Origin: Delphinus delphis
Lineage: Eukaryota; Chordata; Mammalia; Artiodactyla; Delphinidae
NCBI RefSeq assembly: GCF_949987515.2
Contig: NC_082700.1
Location: 36,915,380-36,979,379 of the forward strand
Direction of reading: 5' to 3'
DNA: 64,000 nt
The notes under the pieces were generated by a model, which searched no databases, was not told where the DNA came from, and saw only the letters and a list, made by a program, of their open reading frames with translations. Position numbers and translations under genes: made by a program. Shown here piece after piece: positions 46,716 through 59,080 of the stretch. Numbering within the stretch: the first letter of the stretch is position 1; every line of letters begins with the position of its first letter.

Positions 46716-49700
46716 ACGGGAATAGGAACATATATATCAATAATTACCTTAAATGTAAATGGACTAAATGCTCCCACAAAAAGACACAGATTAGCTGAAT
46801 GGATACTAAAACAAGACCCTTATATTTGCTGTCTACAAGAAACCCACTTCAGACCTAGAGGCACATACAGACTGAAAGTAAGGGGATGGAAAAAGATACT
46901 TCATGCAAATGGAAATCGAAAGAAAGCTGGAGTAGCAATTCTCATATCAGACATAATCATCTTTAGAATAAAGACTATTAGAAGAGACAAAGAAGGACAC
47001 TACATAATGATCAAGGGATCAATCCAAGAAGAAGATATAACATTTGTAAATATTTATGGACCCAACATAGGAGTACCTCAACATAAGGCAAATACTAACA
47101 GCCATAAAAGGGGAAATCGATGGTAACACATTCATAGTAGGGGACTTTAACACCCCACTTTCACCAATGGATAGATCATCCAAAATGAAAATAAATAAGG
47201 AAATACAAGCTTTAAATGATACATTAAACAAGATAGACTTAATTGATATTTATAGGACATTCCATCCAAAACCAACAGAATACACATTTTTCTCAAGTGC
47301 TCATGGAACATTCTCCAGGATAGCTTATATCTTGGGTCACAAATCAAGCATTGGTAACTTTAAGAAAATTGAAATTGTATCAAGTATCTTCTCCGACTAC
47401 AATGCTATGAGACTAGATATCAATTACAGAAAAAGATCTGTAAAAAACACAAACACATGGAGGTTAAACTATACACTACTTAATAACGAAGTGGTCACTG
47501 AAGTAATCAAAGAGGAAATTTAAAAAAACCTAGAAACAAATGACAATGGAGACAGGACGACCCAATATTTATGGGATGCAACAAAAGCAGTTCTAAGAGG
47601 GAAGTCTATAGCAATACAATCCTACCTTAAGAAACAGGAAACATCTCAAATAAACAACCTAACCTTGCACCTAAAGCAATTAGAGAAAGAACAACAACAA
47701 CAACAAAAAAAAAACCCAAAGTTAGCAGAAGGAAATAAATAATAAAAATCAGAGCAGAAATAAATGAAAAAGAAATGAAGGAAATGATAGCAAAGATCAA
47801 TAAAACTAAAAGCTGGTTATTTGAGAAGATAAACAAAATTGATAAACTGTTAGCCAGACTCATCAAGAAGAAAAGGGAGAAGACTCAAATCAATAGAATT
47901 AGAAGTGAAAAAGGAGGAGTAACAACTGACACTGCAAAAATACAAAAGATCATGGGAGATTACTACAAGGAACTCTATGCCAATAAAATAGACAACCTGG
48001 AAGAAATGGACAAATCGTTAAAATGCACAACCTGCCAAGACTGAATCAGGAAGAAATAGAAAATATGAACAGACCAATCATAAGCACTGAAATTGAAACT
48101 GTGATTTAAAATATTCCAATAAACATAAGCCCAGGACCAGATGGCTTCACAGGCGAATTCTATCAAACATTTAGAGAAGAGCTAACACCTATCCTTCTCA
48201 AACTCTTCCAAAATATAGCAGAGGGAAGAACACTCCCAAACTCATTCTACAAGGCCACCATCACCCTGATACCAAAACCAGACAAGGATGTGACAAAGAA
48301 AGAAAACTACAGACCAATATCACTGATGAACATAGATGCAAAAATCCTCAACAAAATACTAATAAACAGAATCCAACAGCACATTAAAAAGATCATACAC
48401 CATGATCAAGTGGGGTTTATTCCAGGAATACAAGGATTCTTCAATACATGAAAATCAATCAATGTGATACACCATATTAACAAATTGAAGGAGAAAAACC
48501 ATATGATCATCTCAATAGATGTAGAGAAAGCTTTCGACAAAATTCAACACCAATTTATGACAAAAACCCTGCAGAAAATAGGCAAAGAGGGAACTTTCCT
48601 CAACATAATAAAGGCCATATATGACAAGCCCGCAGCAGACATCATCCTCAATGGTGAAAAACTGAAAGCATTTCCACTAAGATCAGGAACAAGACAAGGT
48701 TGCCCACTCTTATTCAATATAGTTTTGGAAGTTTTAGCCACAGCAATCAGAGAAGAAAAGGAAATAAAAGGAATCCAAATCAGAAAAGAAGAAGTAAAGT
48801 TGTCACTGTTTGCAGATGACATGATACTATACATAGAGAATCCTGAAGATAGTACCAGAAACTTAGTAGAGCTAATCAATGAATTTGGTAAACTAGCAGG
48901 ATACAAAATTAATGCATAGAAATCTCTGGCATCCCTATACACTAAAGATGAGAAATCTGAAAGTGAAATCAAGAAAACACTCCCATTTACCACTGCAACA
49001 AAAAGAATAAAATATATAGGAATAAACCTATCTAAGGAGAAGAAAAACACCTGTATGCAGAAAATTATAAGACACTGATGAAAGAAACTAAAGGTGATAC
49101 AAATAGATAGAGAGATACACCATGTTCTTGATTGGAAGAATCAACATGGTGAAAATAACTCTACTACCCAAAGCAATCTACAGATTAAATGCAATCCCTA
49201 TCAAACTACCACTGGCATTTTTCACAGAACTAGAAGAAAAAAATTCACAATTTGTATGGAAACACAAAAGACCCCGAGTAGCCAAAGCAACCTTGAGAAT
49301 GAAAAATGGAGCTGGAGGAATCAGCCTCCCTGACTTCAGACTATACTACAGAGCTACAGTAATCAAGACAGTATGGTACTGGCACAAAAAGAGAAAGATA
49401 GATCAATGGAACAGAATAGAAAGCCCAGAGATAAACCCAAGCACATATGGTCACCTTATCTTTGATAAAGGAGGAAGGAATGTACACTGGAGAAAAGACA
49501 GCCTCTTCAATAACTGGTGCTGGGAAAACTGAACAGGTACATGTAAAAGTATGAAATTAGATCACTCCCTAACACTGTACACAAAAATAAACTCAAAATT
49601 GATTAAAGATCTAAATGTAAGGCCAGAAACTATCAAACTCCTAGAGGAAAACATAGGCAGGTCACTCTATGACATAAATCACAGCAAGATCCTTTTTGAC

Positions 49701-50524
49701 CTGCCTCCTAGAGAAATGGAAATAAAAACAAAAATAAACAAATGGGATCTAATGAAACTTCAAAGCTTTTGCACAGCAAAGGAAACCATAAACAAGACCA
49801 AAAGACAACCCTCAGAACGGGAGAAAATATTTGCAAATGAAGCAACTGACAAAGGATTAATCTCCAAAATTTATATGCAGCTTAATAACAAAAAAACAAA
49901 AACCCAATCCAAAAATGGGCAGAAGACCTAAATAGACATTTCTACAAAGAAGATATACAGACTGCCAACAAGCACGTGAAAGAATGCTCAACATCACTAA
50001 TCATTAGAGAAATGCAGATCAAAACCACAATGAGATATCATCTCACACCAATCAGAATGGCCATCATCAAAAAATCTAGAAACAATAAATTCTGGAGGGG
50101 GTGTGGAGAAAAGGGAACCCTCTTGCAGTGTTGGTGGGAATGTAAATTGATACAGCCACTTTGGAGAATTGTATGTGCTTTCCTTAAAAAACTACAAATA
50201 GAACTACCATATGACCCAGCAATCCCAGTACTGGGCATATACCCTGAGATAACCATAATTCAAAAATAGTCATGTACCAAAATGTTCATTGCAGCTCTAT
50301 TTACAATATCCCAGAGATGGAAACAACCTAAATGCCCATCATCAGATGAATGGATAAAGAAGATGTGGCCCATATATACAATGGAATATTACTCAGCCAT
50401 AAAAAGAAATGAAATTGAGCTATTTGTAATGAGGTGGATAGACCTAGAGTCTGTCATACAGAGTGAAGTAAGTCAGAAAGAGAGAAACAAATACTGTATG
50501 CTAACACATATATATGGAATTTAA
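46716..50524 (+). pseudogene. LINE-1 ORF2 pseudogene (endonuclease/reverse transcriptase)
   Basis: ORF2p nicks target DNA and reverse-transcribes LINE-1 RNA at the nick. The expected start codon is ACG (46716-46718). The endonuclease is readable (LNVNGLNAPTKR, CCLQETHF, GDFNTPLSPMDRSSK) but a 2-bp loss near 47083 shifts frame, and two catalytic residues are gone: RIDHILGHK is RIAYILGHK and SDHN is SDYN. The reverse transcriptase (open at 48464-48919) keeps [17 protein letters not shown] and the FADD active site (48809-48820) but has a 9-bp in-frame deletion after RQGCPL, and a TAG follows at about 48917. Downstream open pieces at 49122-49532, 49551-49931, 49976-50269 and 50282-50524 include the C-terminal [12 protein letters not shown]ys-rich motif. 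It ends at the natural TAA. Confidence 0.95.
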
Positions 50525-50905
50525 GAAAAAAAAAATGTCATGAAGAACCTAGAGGTAAAACAGGAATAAAGACACAGACCTACTGGAGAATGGACTTGAG
50601 GATATGGGGAGGGGGAAGGGTAAGCTGTGACAAAGTAAGAGAGAGGCATGGACATATATACACTACCAAACGTAAGGTAGATAGCTAGTTGGAAGCAGCT
50701 GCATAGCACAGGGAGATCAGCTCGGTGCTTTGTGGTCGCCTGGAGGGGTGGGATAGGGAGGGTGGGAGGGAGGGAGATGCAAGAGGGAAGAGACATGGGA
50801 ACATATGTATATATATAACTGACTCATTTTGTTGTAAAGCAGAAACTAACACACCATTGTAAAGCAATTATACTCCAATAACGATGTTTAAAAAAAATAA
50901 ATAAT
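50525..50905 (+). other. LINE-1 3'UTR and tail
   Basis: Contains the purine-rich stretch GGGGAGGGGGAAGGG near 50607-50621 and a GGAGGGTGGGAGGGAGGGAG G-rich block near 50757-50776 (a possible G-quadruplex, as noted for LINE-1 3'UTRs). It ends CACACCATTGTAAAGCAATT followed by ATACTCCAATAACGATG and A-rich sequence. Confidence 0.9.
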
Positions 50906-50999
50906 CTTCCAAAAGCAATGGACTCCATAGGTTACCTAAGTTCATTAAAATCATTAAAAAAATAAAATAATAAATAAGATGCTATGCAAATACATAAGG

Positions 51000-51120
51000 A
51001 TGTAGGATATCTAGGTTCTGGACCCAGATCTGATTTTTAATATTAGTTTGCCTTCTATAAACCCACTACCCTCTCTATACCTCTGTCTCCTCTTCTGTAA
51101 AGTAAGAGATGGGTATTGGA
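51000..51120 (+). repeat. MIR SINE fragment
   Basis: TCTGGACCCAGATCTGATTT followed by CCTCTGTCTCCTCTTCTGTAAAGTAAGAGATGGG keeps the MIR core and start of the 3' part. Confidence 0.8.
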
Positions 51121-51184
51121 AGACTGCAGCATTGCAAAGGACTGTACATATGTTATACATCATTGCACTTAAAATTTACAAAAC

Positions 51185-51650
51185 CATATAATGGAAGATT
51201 CATTGCTGAAGTGGCCCCAATTCGCCACTTTTTTTTACAATGGGACTTTCTACTCCTTCTTTAAAGGATAAAATCTGTGCCTCACTCCTTGAATCCGGAT
51301 GGGCCAGATCCAAGCTTTCAGATGCTTTGTGTACTTATACTTACTCAAGAGGATCCCAAAGGAAAGAGGGAAGGAAATCTATTCCAGGATGAGAGATCAT
51401 GTGAAGCAGAGATGAACAGTTCCCATTGAGGGTGTCCTAGAACTGCCAGCCCTCAGTTGATTTGCTAACTAGTTACAGATATTAGTGAACCCAGAGAAAA
51501 ATGAGCCAATCCCAGTCCAGATCAGCAAGATCAGCAGCAAAACCCAGATGACCAGACTCCTGAGCAAGAACAAAAGCTTATTGTTTAAGCCACAGTGTTT
51601 TAAAGTGGTTTGTTACCCACTATTTTATCAATAGATAACGGATACATCTA
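51185..51650 (+). repeat. Degenerate MaLR/MER-like LTR
   Basis: CTCACTCCTTGAATCCGGATGGGCC near the start, then CCCAGTCCAGATCAGCAAGA, and the end TTGTTTAAGCCACAGTGTTTTAAAGTGGTTTGTTACC...CAATAGATAACGG. This last string is the standard 3' end of several ancient mammalian LTRs. The family is not resolved. Confidence 0.65.
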
Positions 51651-51654
51651 TAAT

Positions 51655-51790
51655 GAATATATTATTATCCCTTTATCACTTGTATCAATTAGAAAACTAG
51701 AACTCAGAAAAGTCAACTAACTTGCTCAAGATTAATAAGTAGAAAAGTTGTGATTCCAACTCAAACACTTTTCACTATAGAACAGTGTAT
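51655..51790 (-). repeat. MIR SINE fragment
   Basis: AGAAAACTAGAACTCAGAAA followed by AGTCAACTAACTTGCTCAAG and AAGTTGTGATTCCAACTCAAAC is the reverse complement of the MIR core and head. Confidence 0.8.
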
Positions 51791-54700
51791 CTACATGTCT
51801 ATGGGCTCATAATCATGTCTACCACTCAAATTATTATAAGCCACAAATGTCCTTCCAAAACTATGAAAAAAATATAAATTATCACAAGTTTAATTATCTG
51901 ATTACATATTCCATCAAAGATGCGTATATATGTAAAGAGCTTTTAAAAGCTGAGGCACATCGTTTGATATATGCTTTCAGTTCTGAAGGATGTGTTCATT
52001 CAGTTTCTTTCTCCTGAAAGTGTATACCTATTTGCATATGGGCCTTAGGAAAGATATTAGTAGTGGGAATGGGAACAATATAAAGATACATAACACATGC
52101 TTAGTGTGGGCTGCAGAGTACAATGAATACAAATTCATTTCTCTCTGCTCTAATGAGTGTAAAAGATTTATGATATCTTCAATATCTACTTTTCCTCAAG
52201 AACTCATCATACAAATCTTTATATTGTGTGTTTGTGTGTGTGGTGGTACTAAAATTTAGAATAATGAAAATCTTTGGGCAGAAAAATACATTGATAAATG
52301 ATTTATTCAAGACTTGTGTTCTATATTCATGTAGCACTAAGTGTACATAGCAGGTTTCTATTACTTTTAAGACACTCCCACAACAATTGGAAACTTAGCC
52401 ATTAAAATTACATATATCATACTGTCATATGTTTAAATATAGGACTCCAGACTTTATTCTACCTATTTCTGGAAGTATACCTTGATCTTTTTCTGAGGTG
52501 AATTGGGGCTATTCTCTCTGGAATTTAACTGGATAAAAAGAAGTGTGGGAACCTGACTTATATTATACTCTGTGACCAGAAAGGCCAGAGGGAACCCTTT
52601 CTTTCTGGCAGGGTAAAAAGAACAAGTTGATAAGATAGTAGTAAAACAATTAAGCTAAAACAAATTTCATTAATACATGTCTATTTATTCAACAAGTATT
52701 TGTTGATCATACAACTTGTGCTGTATACAGTGATCTACAGTTATTAAAAATTGGCACTTAAGGAATTTAAACTATAGGGAAGAGATGATACATAACTAGG
52801 TAATTTGAGGTATCCCTAAAACCATTTTAAAACAATGCATAATTTTTGTTTCAATTATTTAGATATTTCAGGTGAAAGTGTTTTTTGGTTTCTTTTTAAC
52901 CTATCACAAGTGAGGAAACTTGGGATTTACTTCACACCATCCTCACTATGATTTGTTTTATTATCATAACTAGGTTAATAATACTATGTATGCATACACT
53001 GTGTAGCAAGGTTGTGGTCAGAGTAGAATGGGATGGTATAAATGAGAAGGAGTTGTAAAATAATATATATTAATCAATATAAACATGTCTTCCATATATA
53101 TATTGTGAAATATTTGACTTTGTTCAGAATTGTGTCAAGCAAACTCAAACCTGAAAATCTGTCTTCCTTATTAAAATAGTTATTTAATTCTAAAAGGGTG
53201 TTTCCTATTAAGAAATTTCCCCAATGGGTTACAAGTTATAGAGCTTTATTGCCCCTAGTGTCTTATCAGGGATAAATTGCTCCTTGTATTCTCATGTGGA
53301 AAAATAGGGGCAAAATTGAAATTTCCTCCTTTCTAGAGTAAATCAACAGATGGAAGGCATCCTTGGCTTTCTAGAAAGTTGATCCTTATAAATTGTGGAA
53401 GTGGGCAGAGTGTTTGTCCAATGCTAATGTATACCGATTTTTTCCCCATAACATTTGGTGAGGTAAAAAATAACTCTTCTAGCTATCATTTCTCTTCTCA
53501 CATTTGTGACAGCCCACCATCAGTGACATGACATTAGTGTTCAGGGTGTCCATCATGGGGAAATGCATTATTCATTTACATTATGAATGAACTTCTAAAG
53601 CAAAAATGTCATAGATGGTCTACAGGAACTGAAGAAAATATAATATATCTAATTATACAAGGAAACATCAACTGATATATAATGCTTTTTTTCACATTTT
53701 TCATACATGATTTATTAGTTATGGTAGTATTGCATGTACATTTTTGTTTTAAGACAAGATGGTTTTTAACACAAGGGATAAGATAAGCACACACACATCA
53801 ATGAACATTTGCACACACAAGCTACTTGTTATTAATACAATGTCTTCTGTAAGGATATTTTGGTAATGATAATAGAGAACATCTGAAGGGTATGAATCTT
53901 AATTTTTGACAGCTTGCCTGAATATTGTCTTTCCAGTTTGAGAGTGACAATTATGTTTTAGTAACTAAGTTTTCAATTGTTATAGGAGTATTCCTGAGAT
54001 GTAATAGAATCCTGATAAGTATACACTATGTTGAACAGAACTCAATTCTTCTTGAATAAGTCATTAATTTTCAATCTTTTTTCTTCCCCAAACTTTTCAT
54101 TTTAATAAGAAATGTATTGTTTTATCAGACATGCAAATCTTACAGAATGCATACATATATTTATCAGATATCCAAAGCATATATAGTATATATATATTTA
54201 AAAAATAATAATAACATTAACTTCTATGTACTCATTATAAGCTGAAAAATTAAAACCAAAACAGGAAAAGTTAGGAAAAAAAATGGCTAAGGTCTGAATG
54301 AAAGTGCCTCAGTTTTGTTTTAAGTTAAGGGAAAGAAAACAGAAGCTGGGGTTTGTCTGAATATCAGTTAGTTTGACAAAACTTTATTAAGTTTTAATAG
54401 ATATCATTATATTTTTCTAACTTCATAAGCTTCCAAACTTGGCATTATTCATAACATTTTCTTAAATTTTTAGGGATTTCTTTGTAGATTATCAAAAAAA
54501 TCTTACTCAGCTAAATAATAATAGAAGTGATGATCTTTGCTCTTATCTCTTACCCCATGTTAGGTGGGGAGCATCACCACCAAGTACCAGGAATAGCAGA
54601 AAATGTAAATGAACCAGATAAGTCCTATAATCCAAGGGGCATTAAATAAGGGTTAGATGTGGAGTTAACTCTTTCTGCCTGGAAGCCAATGCCCTTTACC

Positions 54701-54985
54701 ATATTTCTTTATCATCCTTATCCTAAAGTTTCAATCTAAATGTCATCTCAACCATAAAGCTGGGTTTTATCCTCTTAGAAACTATTAGTTCATGGACATG
54801 AGGAATGAAGTCAAAATCATCACCATGTTTCTTTCTCCCTTACTCAATGATGAATTGTCCATTTGCTGCAGGGTTTTTATATGTGCTCCTAGCAGCCTAG
54901 ATTTCTAACTTCCAGAGCATACATATAGTATTAGCATTTTGTTTCAATGTGGAATCCATGAATATTGTCCTGTTCTTTTATCTCA
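51791..54985. other. Anonymous AT-rich DNA
   Basis: About 3.2 kb. A TTATTCAACAAGTATTTGTTGATCA stretch near 52685-52709 resembles the end of an ancient repeat but is too short to name. No supported gene. Confidence 0.45.
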
Positions 54986-54989
54986 CAAA

Positions 54990-57900
54990 TGATATATTTT
55001 TTTAACTTAACATCTTTATTGGAGTATAATTGCTTTACAGTGTTAGTTTCTGCTTTATGACAAAGTGGATCAGCAACACATATAACCCCATATCTCCTCC
55101 CTCTTGCATCTCCCTCACACCCTCCCTATGCCACCCCTCTAGATAGTCACAATACACCAAGCTGATCTCCCTGTGCTATGCAGCTGCTTCTCACTAGCTA
55201 TCTATTTTACATTTGGTAGTATATATAAGTCAATGTCACTCTCTCACTTGGTCCCAGCTTACCCTTTCCCTTCGCCCTGTTGTCAAGTCCTTTTGCTACT
55301 TCTGCATCTTTATTCCTCTCCTGACCCCAGGTTCTTCAGAATCATTTTTTTTCCTTCTAGATTCCATGTATATATGTTAGCATATGGTATTTGTTTTTCT
55401 CTTTCCGACTTACTTCACTCTGTATGACAGACTCTAGGTTCATCCACTTCAATACAAATAAATCAATTTTGTTTCTTTTTATGGCTGAGTAATATTCCAT
55501 TGCATATATGTGCCACATCCTCTTTATCCATTCATCTGTCAATGGACACTTAGGTGGCTTCCATGTCCTGGCTATTGTAAATAGAGCTGCAATGAACATT
55601 TTGGTACATGACTCTTTTTGAATTATGGTTTTCTCAGGGTATATGTCCAGTAGTGGGATTGCTGGGTCGTATGGTAGTTCTATTTTTAATTTTTAAAGGA
55701 AACTCCATACTGTTCTCCATAGTGGTTGTATCAAATTACATTCCCACCAACAGTGCAAGAGGGTTCCCTTTTCTCCACACCCTCTCCAGCACTTATTGTT
55801 TGTAGATTTTTTATTATGGCCATTCTGACTGGTGTGAGGTGATACCTCATTATAGTTTTGATCTGCATTTCTCTAATGATTAGTGATGTTGAGCATTTTT
55901 AAATGTATTTTTTGGCAATCTGTATATCTTCCTTGGAGAAATGTCTGTTTAGGTCTTCTTCCCAGTTTTGTATTGAGTTGTTTGTTTTTTAGATATTGAG
56001 TTGCATGAGCTGCTTGTAAAGTTTGGAGGTTAATGCTTTGTCAGTTGCTTCATTTGCAAATATTTTCTCCCATTCTGAGGGTTGTCTTTTCATCTTATTT
56101 ATGGATTCCGTTGCTGTGCGAAAGCTTTGAACTTTCATTAGGTCCCATTTATTTATTTTTATCTTTTATTTCTATTTCTCTAGGAGGTAGTTCAAAAAGA
56201 ATCTTGCTGTGATTTATGTAATAGAGTGTTCTATGTTTTCCTCTAAGAGTTGGATAGTGTCTGGCCTTACATTTAGGTATTTAATCCATTTTGAGTTTAT
56301 TTTTGTGTATGGTGTTAGGGAGTGTTCTAATTTTGTTCATTTACTTGTAGCTGTCCAGTTTTCCCAGCACCACTTATTGAAGAGGCTGTCTTTTCTCCAT
56401 TGTATATCCTTGCCTCCTTTATCAAAAAAAAATGTGACCATATGTGCATGGGTTTATCTTTGGGCTTTCTACCCTGTTCTATTGATCTATATTTCTATTT
56501 TTGTGCCAGTCCTATACTGTCTTGATTACAGTACCTTTGTAGTATAGTCTGAAGTCAGGGAGTCTGATTCCTCCAGCTCTATTTTTCTTTCTCAAGATTG
56601 CTTTGGATCTTCAGGGTCTTTTGTGTTTCCATAAAAATTCTGAAACTTTTTGTTCCAGTTCTGTGAAAAATGCCATTGGTAGTTTAATAGGGATTGCATT
56701 GAATCTGTAGATTGCTTTGGGTAGTAGAGTCATTTTCACAATGTTGATTCTTCTAATCCAAGAACATGGTATATCTCTCCATCTGTTCATATCATGTTTC
56801 ATTTATTTCATCAGTGTCTTATAGCTTTCTGAGTACAGGTCTTTTACTTCCTTAGGTAGGTTTATTCCTAGGTATCTTATTCTTTTTGTTGCAATGGTAA
56901 ATGGGAGTGTTTCCTTAATTGCTCTTTCAGATTTTTCATCATTAGTGTATAAGAATGTAAGAGATTTCTGTACATTAATTTTGTATCCTGCTACTATACC
57001 AAATTCATTGATTAGCTCTACTAAGTTTCTGGTACTATCTTCAGGATTCTCTATGTATAGCATCATGTCATCTGCAAACAGTGACAACTTTACTTCTTCT
57101 TTTCAGATTTGGCTTCCTTTTATTTCTTTTTCTTCTCTGATTGCTATGGCTAAAACTTCCAGAACTATATTGAATAATAGTGGTGAGAGTGGACAATCTT
57201 GTTTTGTTTCTGATCTTAGTGGAAATGGTTTCAGTTTTATGGCATTGAAAATGATGTTGTCTGTGGCTTGTTCATACATGACCTTTATTATGTTGAGGTA
57301 AGTTCCCTCTATGGCTACTTTCTGGAGGGTTTTTATCATAAACCAGTGTGGAATTTTGTCAAAAGCTTTTTCTGCATCTATTGAGAAGATTATATGGTTT
57401 TTCTCCTTCAATTTGTTAACATGGTTTATCACATTGATTGATTTGCACATATTGAAGAATATTTGCATTCCTGGGATAATCCACTTGATCATGGTGCATG
57501 AATCTTTTAATGTGCTGTTGAATTCTGTTTGCTAGTATTTTGTTGAGGATTTTTACAACTATGTTCATCCAGTGATATTGACCTGTTGTTTTCTTTCTTT
57601 GTGACATCTTTGTCTGGTTTTGGTGTCAGGGTGATGGAAGCCTTGTAGAATGAATTTGGTAGTGTTCCTCCCCCTGCTATATTTTGAAGAGTTTGAGAAG
57701 GGTAGGTGTGATCTCTACTCTAAATGTTGATAGAATTCACCTGTGAAGCCATCTGGTCCTGGACTTTTGTTTGTTGGAAGAGTTTTAATCACAGTCTTCA
57801 TTTCAGTGCTTCTGATTGGTCTGTTTATATTTTCTATTTCTTCCTGGTTCAGTCTCAGAAGGTTGTGCTTTTCTAAGAATTTGTCCATTTCTTCCAGGTT

Positions 57901-58935
57901 GTCCATTTTATTGGCATATAGTTGCTTGTAGTAATCTCTCATGATCCTTTGTATTTCTGCAGTGTCAGTTTTTACTTCTCCTTTTTCATTTCTAATTCTA
58001 TTGATTTGAATCTTCTCCCTTTTTTTCTTGATGAGCCTGGTTAATGGTTTATCAATTTTGTTTATTTTCTCAAAGAACCAGCTTTAGTTTTATTTACGTT
58101 TATTATTGTTTCCTTCATTTCTTTTTCATTTATTTCTTATCTGAAATTTATGATTTCTTTCCTTCTGCTAACTTTGGGATTTGTTTCCTCTTCTTTCTCT
58201 AATTGCCTTAGGTGTAAGGTTAGGTTGCTTATTTGAGATGTTTCTTGTTTCTTGAGGTAGGATTGTATTTCTGTAAACTTCCCTGTTTGAAATGTTTTGC
58301 TGCATCCTGTAGGTTTTGGGTCTTCGTGTTTTCATTGTCATTTGTTTCTAAGTATTTTTTGATTTCTTCTTTGATTTCTTCAGTCATCTCTTGGTTTTTA
58401 AGTAAGGTATTGTTTAGCCTCCATGTGTTTGTATTTTTTACAGATTTTTTTCCTGTAATTAATATGTAGTCTCATAGTATTGTGGTCAGAAAAGATACTT
58501 GATATGATATCAATTTTCTTAAATGTACTGAGGCTTGATTTGTGACCCAAGATGTGATCTGTCTTGGAGAATGTTCCATGAGCTCCTCAGAAGAAAGTGT
58601 ATTCTGTTGTTTGTGGATGGAATGTCTTATAAATATCAATTAAGTCCATCTTGTTTAATGTATCATTTAAAGCTTCTGTTTCCTTATTTATTTTCATTTT
58701 GGGTGACCTGTCCATTGGTGAAAGTGGTGTGTTAAAATCCCCTAGTATAATTTGTTACTGTTGATTTCACCTTTTATGGTTGTTAACATTTGTCTTATGT
58801 ATTGAGGTGCTCCTATTTTGGGTGCATAAATATTTACAATTGTTATATCTTCTTCTTGGATTCCATTGATTATTATGTAATGTCCTTCTTTGTCTCTTGT
58901 AATAGTCTATTTTCTTATATGATAATTTTATGCAT
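54990..58935 (-). mobile_element. 5'-truncated LINE-1, minus strand
   Basis: Minus-strand LINE-1 of the same family as the 44-51 kb copy. The poly(A) tail appears as T-runs near 54990, the 3'UTR as AACATCTTTATTGGAGTATA, and ORF2 follows to about 58935, where LINE-1 similarity stops inside the endonuclease (near the CTATTACAAGAGACAAAGAAGG segment). About 3.9 kb. No clear target duplications were found. Confidence 0.94.
55357..58930 (-). pseudogene. LINE-1 ORF2 pseudogene, 5'-truncated
   Basis: Minus-strand ORF2 remains. An [13 protein letters not shown] motif in the open piece 57715-57942 precedes the reverse transcriptase, split by a stop or frameshift: 57103-57492 ([38 protein letters not shown]) and 56803-57087 with FADD at 57067-57078. 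In the first piece the usual TRQGCPLSP is TKQDCPLSP. The C-terminal part ends at TAG 55357-55359 (MFIAALFTIARTWKPPKCPL, AMEYYSAIKRN). Most of the endonuclease is missing, so it cannot act. Confidence 0.93.
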
Positions 58936-58984
58936 ATTCGTTTGCTGTTGGTCTTTTCCACTCTTCTGCCATTTCCATGATAAT

Positions 58985-59080
58985 AGCAACCAGTTCATTT
59001 TGATCACCATTGTATATCTTTCACCTGACACAACATATTGCTTATAAAGGCTCAATAAATACAATGTTTGCTAAATGGGC
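58985..59080 (+). repeat. Possible L2/MIR 3'-end remnant
   Basis: TCACCTGACACAACATATTG followed by AAGGCTCAATAAATACAATG resembles the common L2/MIR terminus (CCTGGCACATAG...GCTCAATAAATGTTTG). Confidence 0.55.

Larger units (their letters stand above)
44011..50905 (+). mobile_element. Near full-length LINE-1 (cetartiodactyl type)
   Basis: About 6.9 kb in the order 5'UTR (44011-45762), ORF1 (45763-46657), 58-bp spacer, ORF2 (46716-50524) and 3'UTR with an A-rich tail (50525-50905). It begins GGGCTTCCAGGAAGATGACG, close to the usual start of this family, so it is essentially not 5'-truncated. The polyadenylation signal before the tail reads AATAAC instead of AATAAA. Clean target duplications were not found. 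Many stops and frameshifts make it immobile. The 5'UTR also seems to lack a T-rich stretch near 45250-45265 that I remember in related copies, but that is from memory. Confidence 0.96.

Noticed and set aside
48544..49050. 168-codon minus-strand frame
   Set aside because: Shadow of the LINE-1 reverse transcriptase on the opposite strand; similar shadows occur at 56894-57301 and 63508-63741.
44001..50905. Target duplication for the near full-length LINE-1 (AAGAATAA versus AAATAAATAA)
   Set aside because: Too short and A-rich to separate from the tail; not claimed.
58767..58961. 64-codon basic minus-strand frame
   Set aside because: An out-of-frame reading of the LINE-1 endonuclease region at the truncated 5' end.
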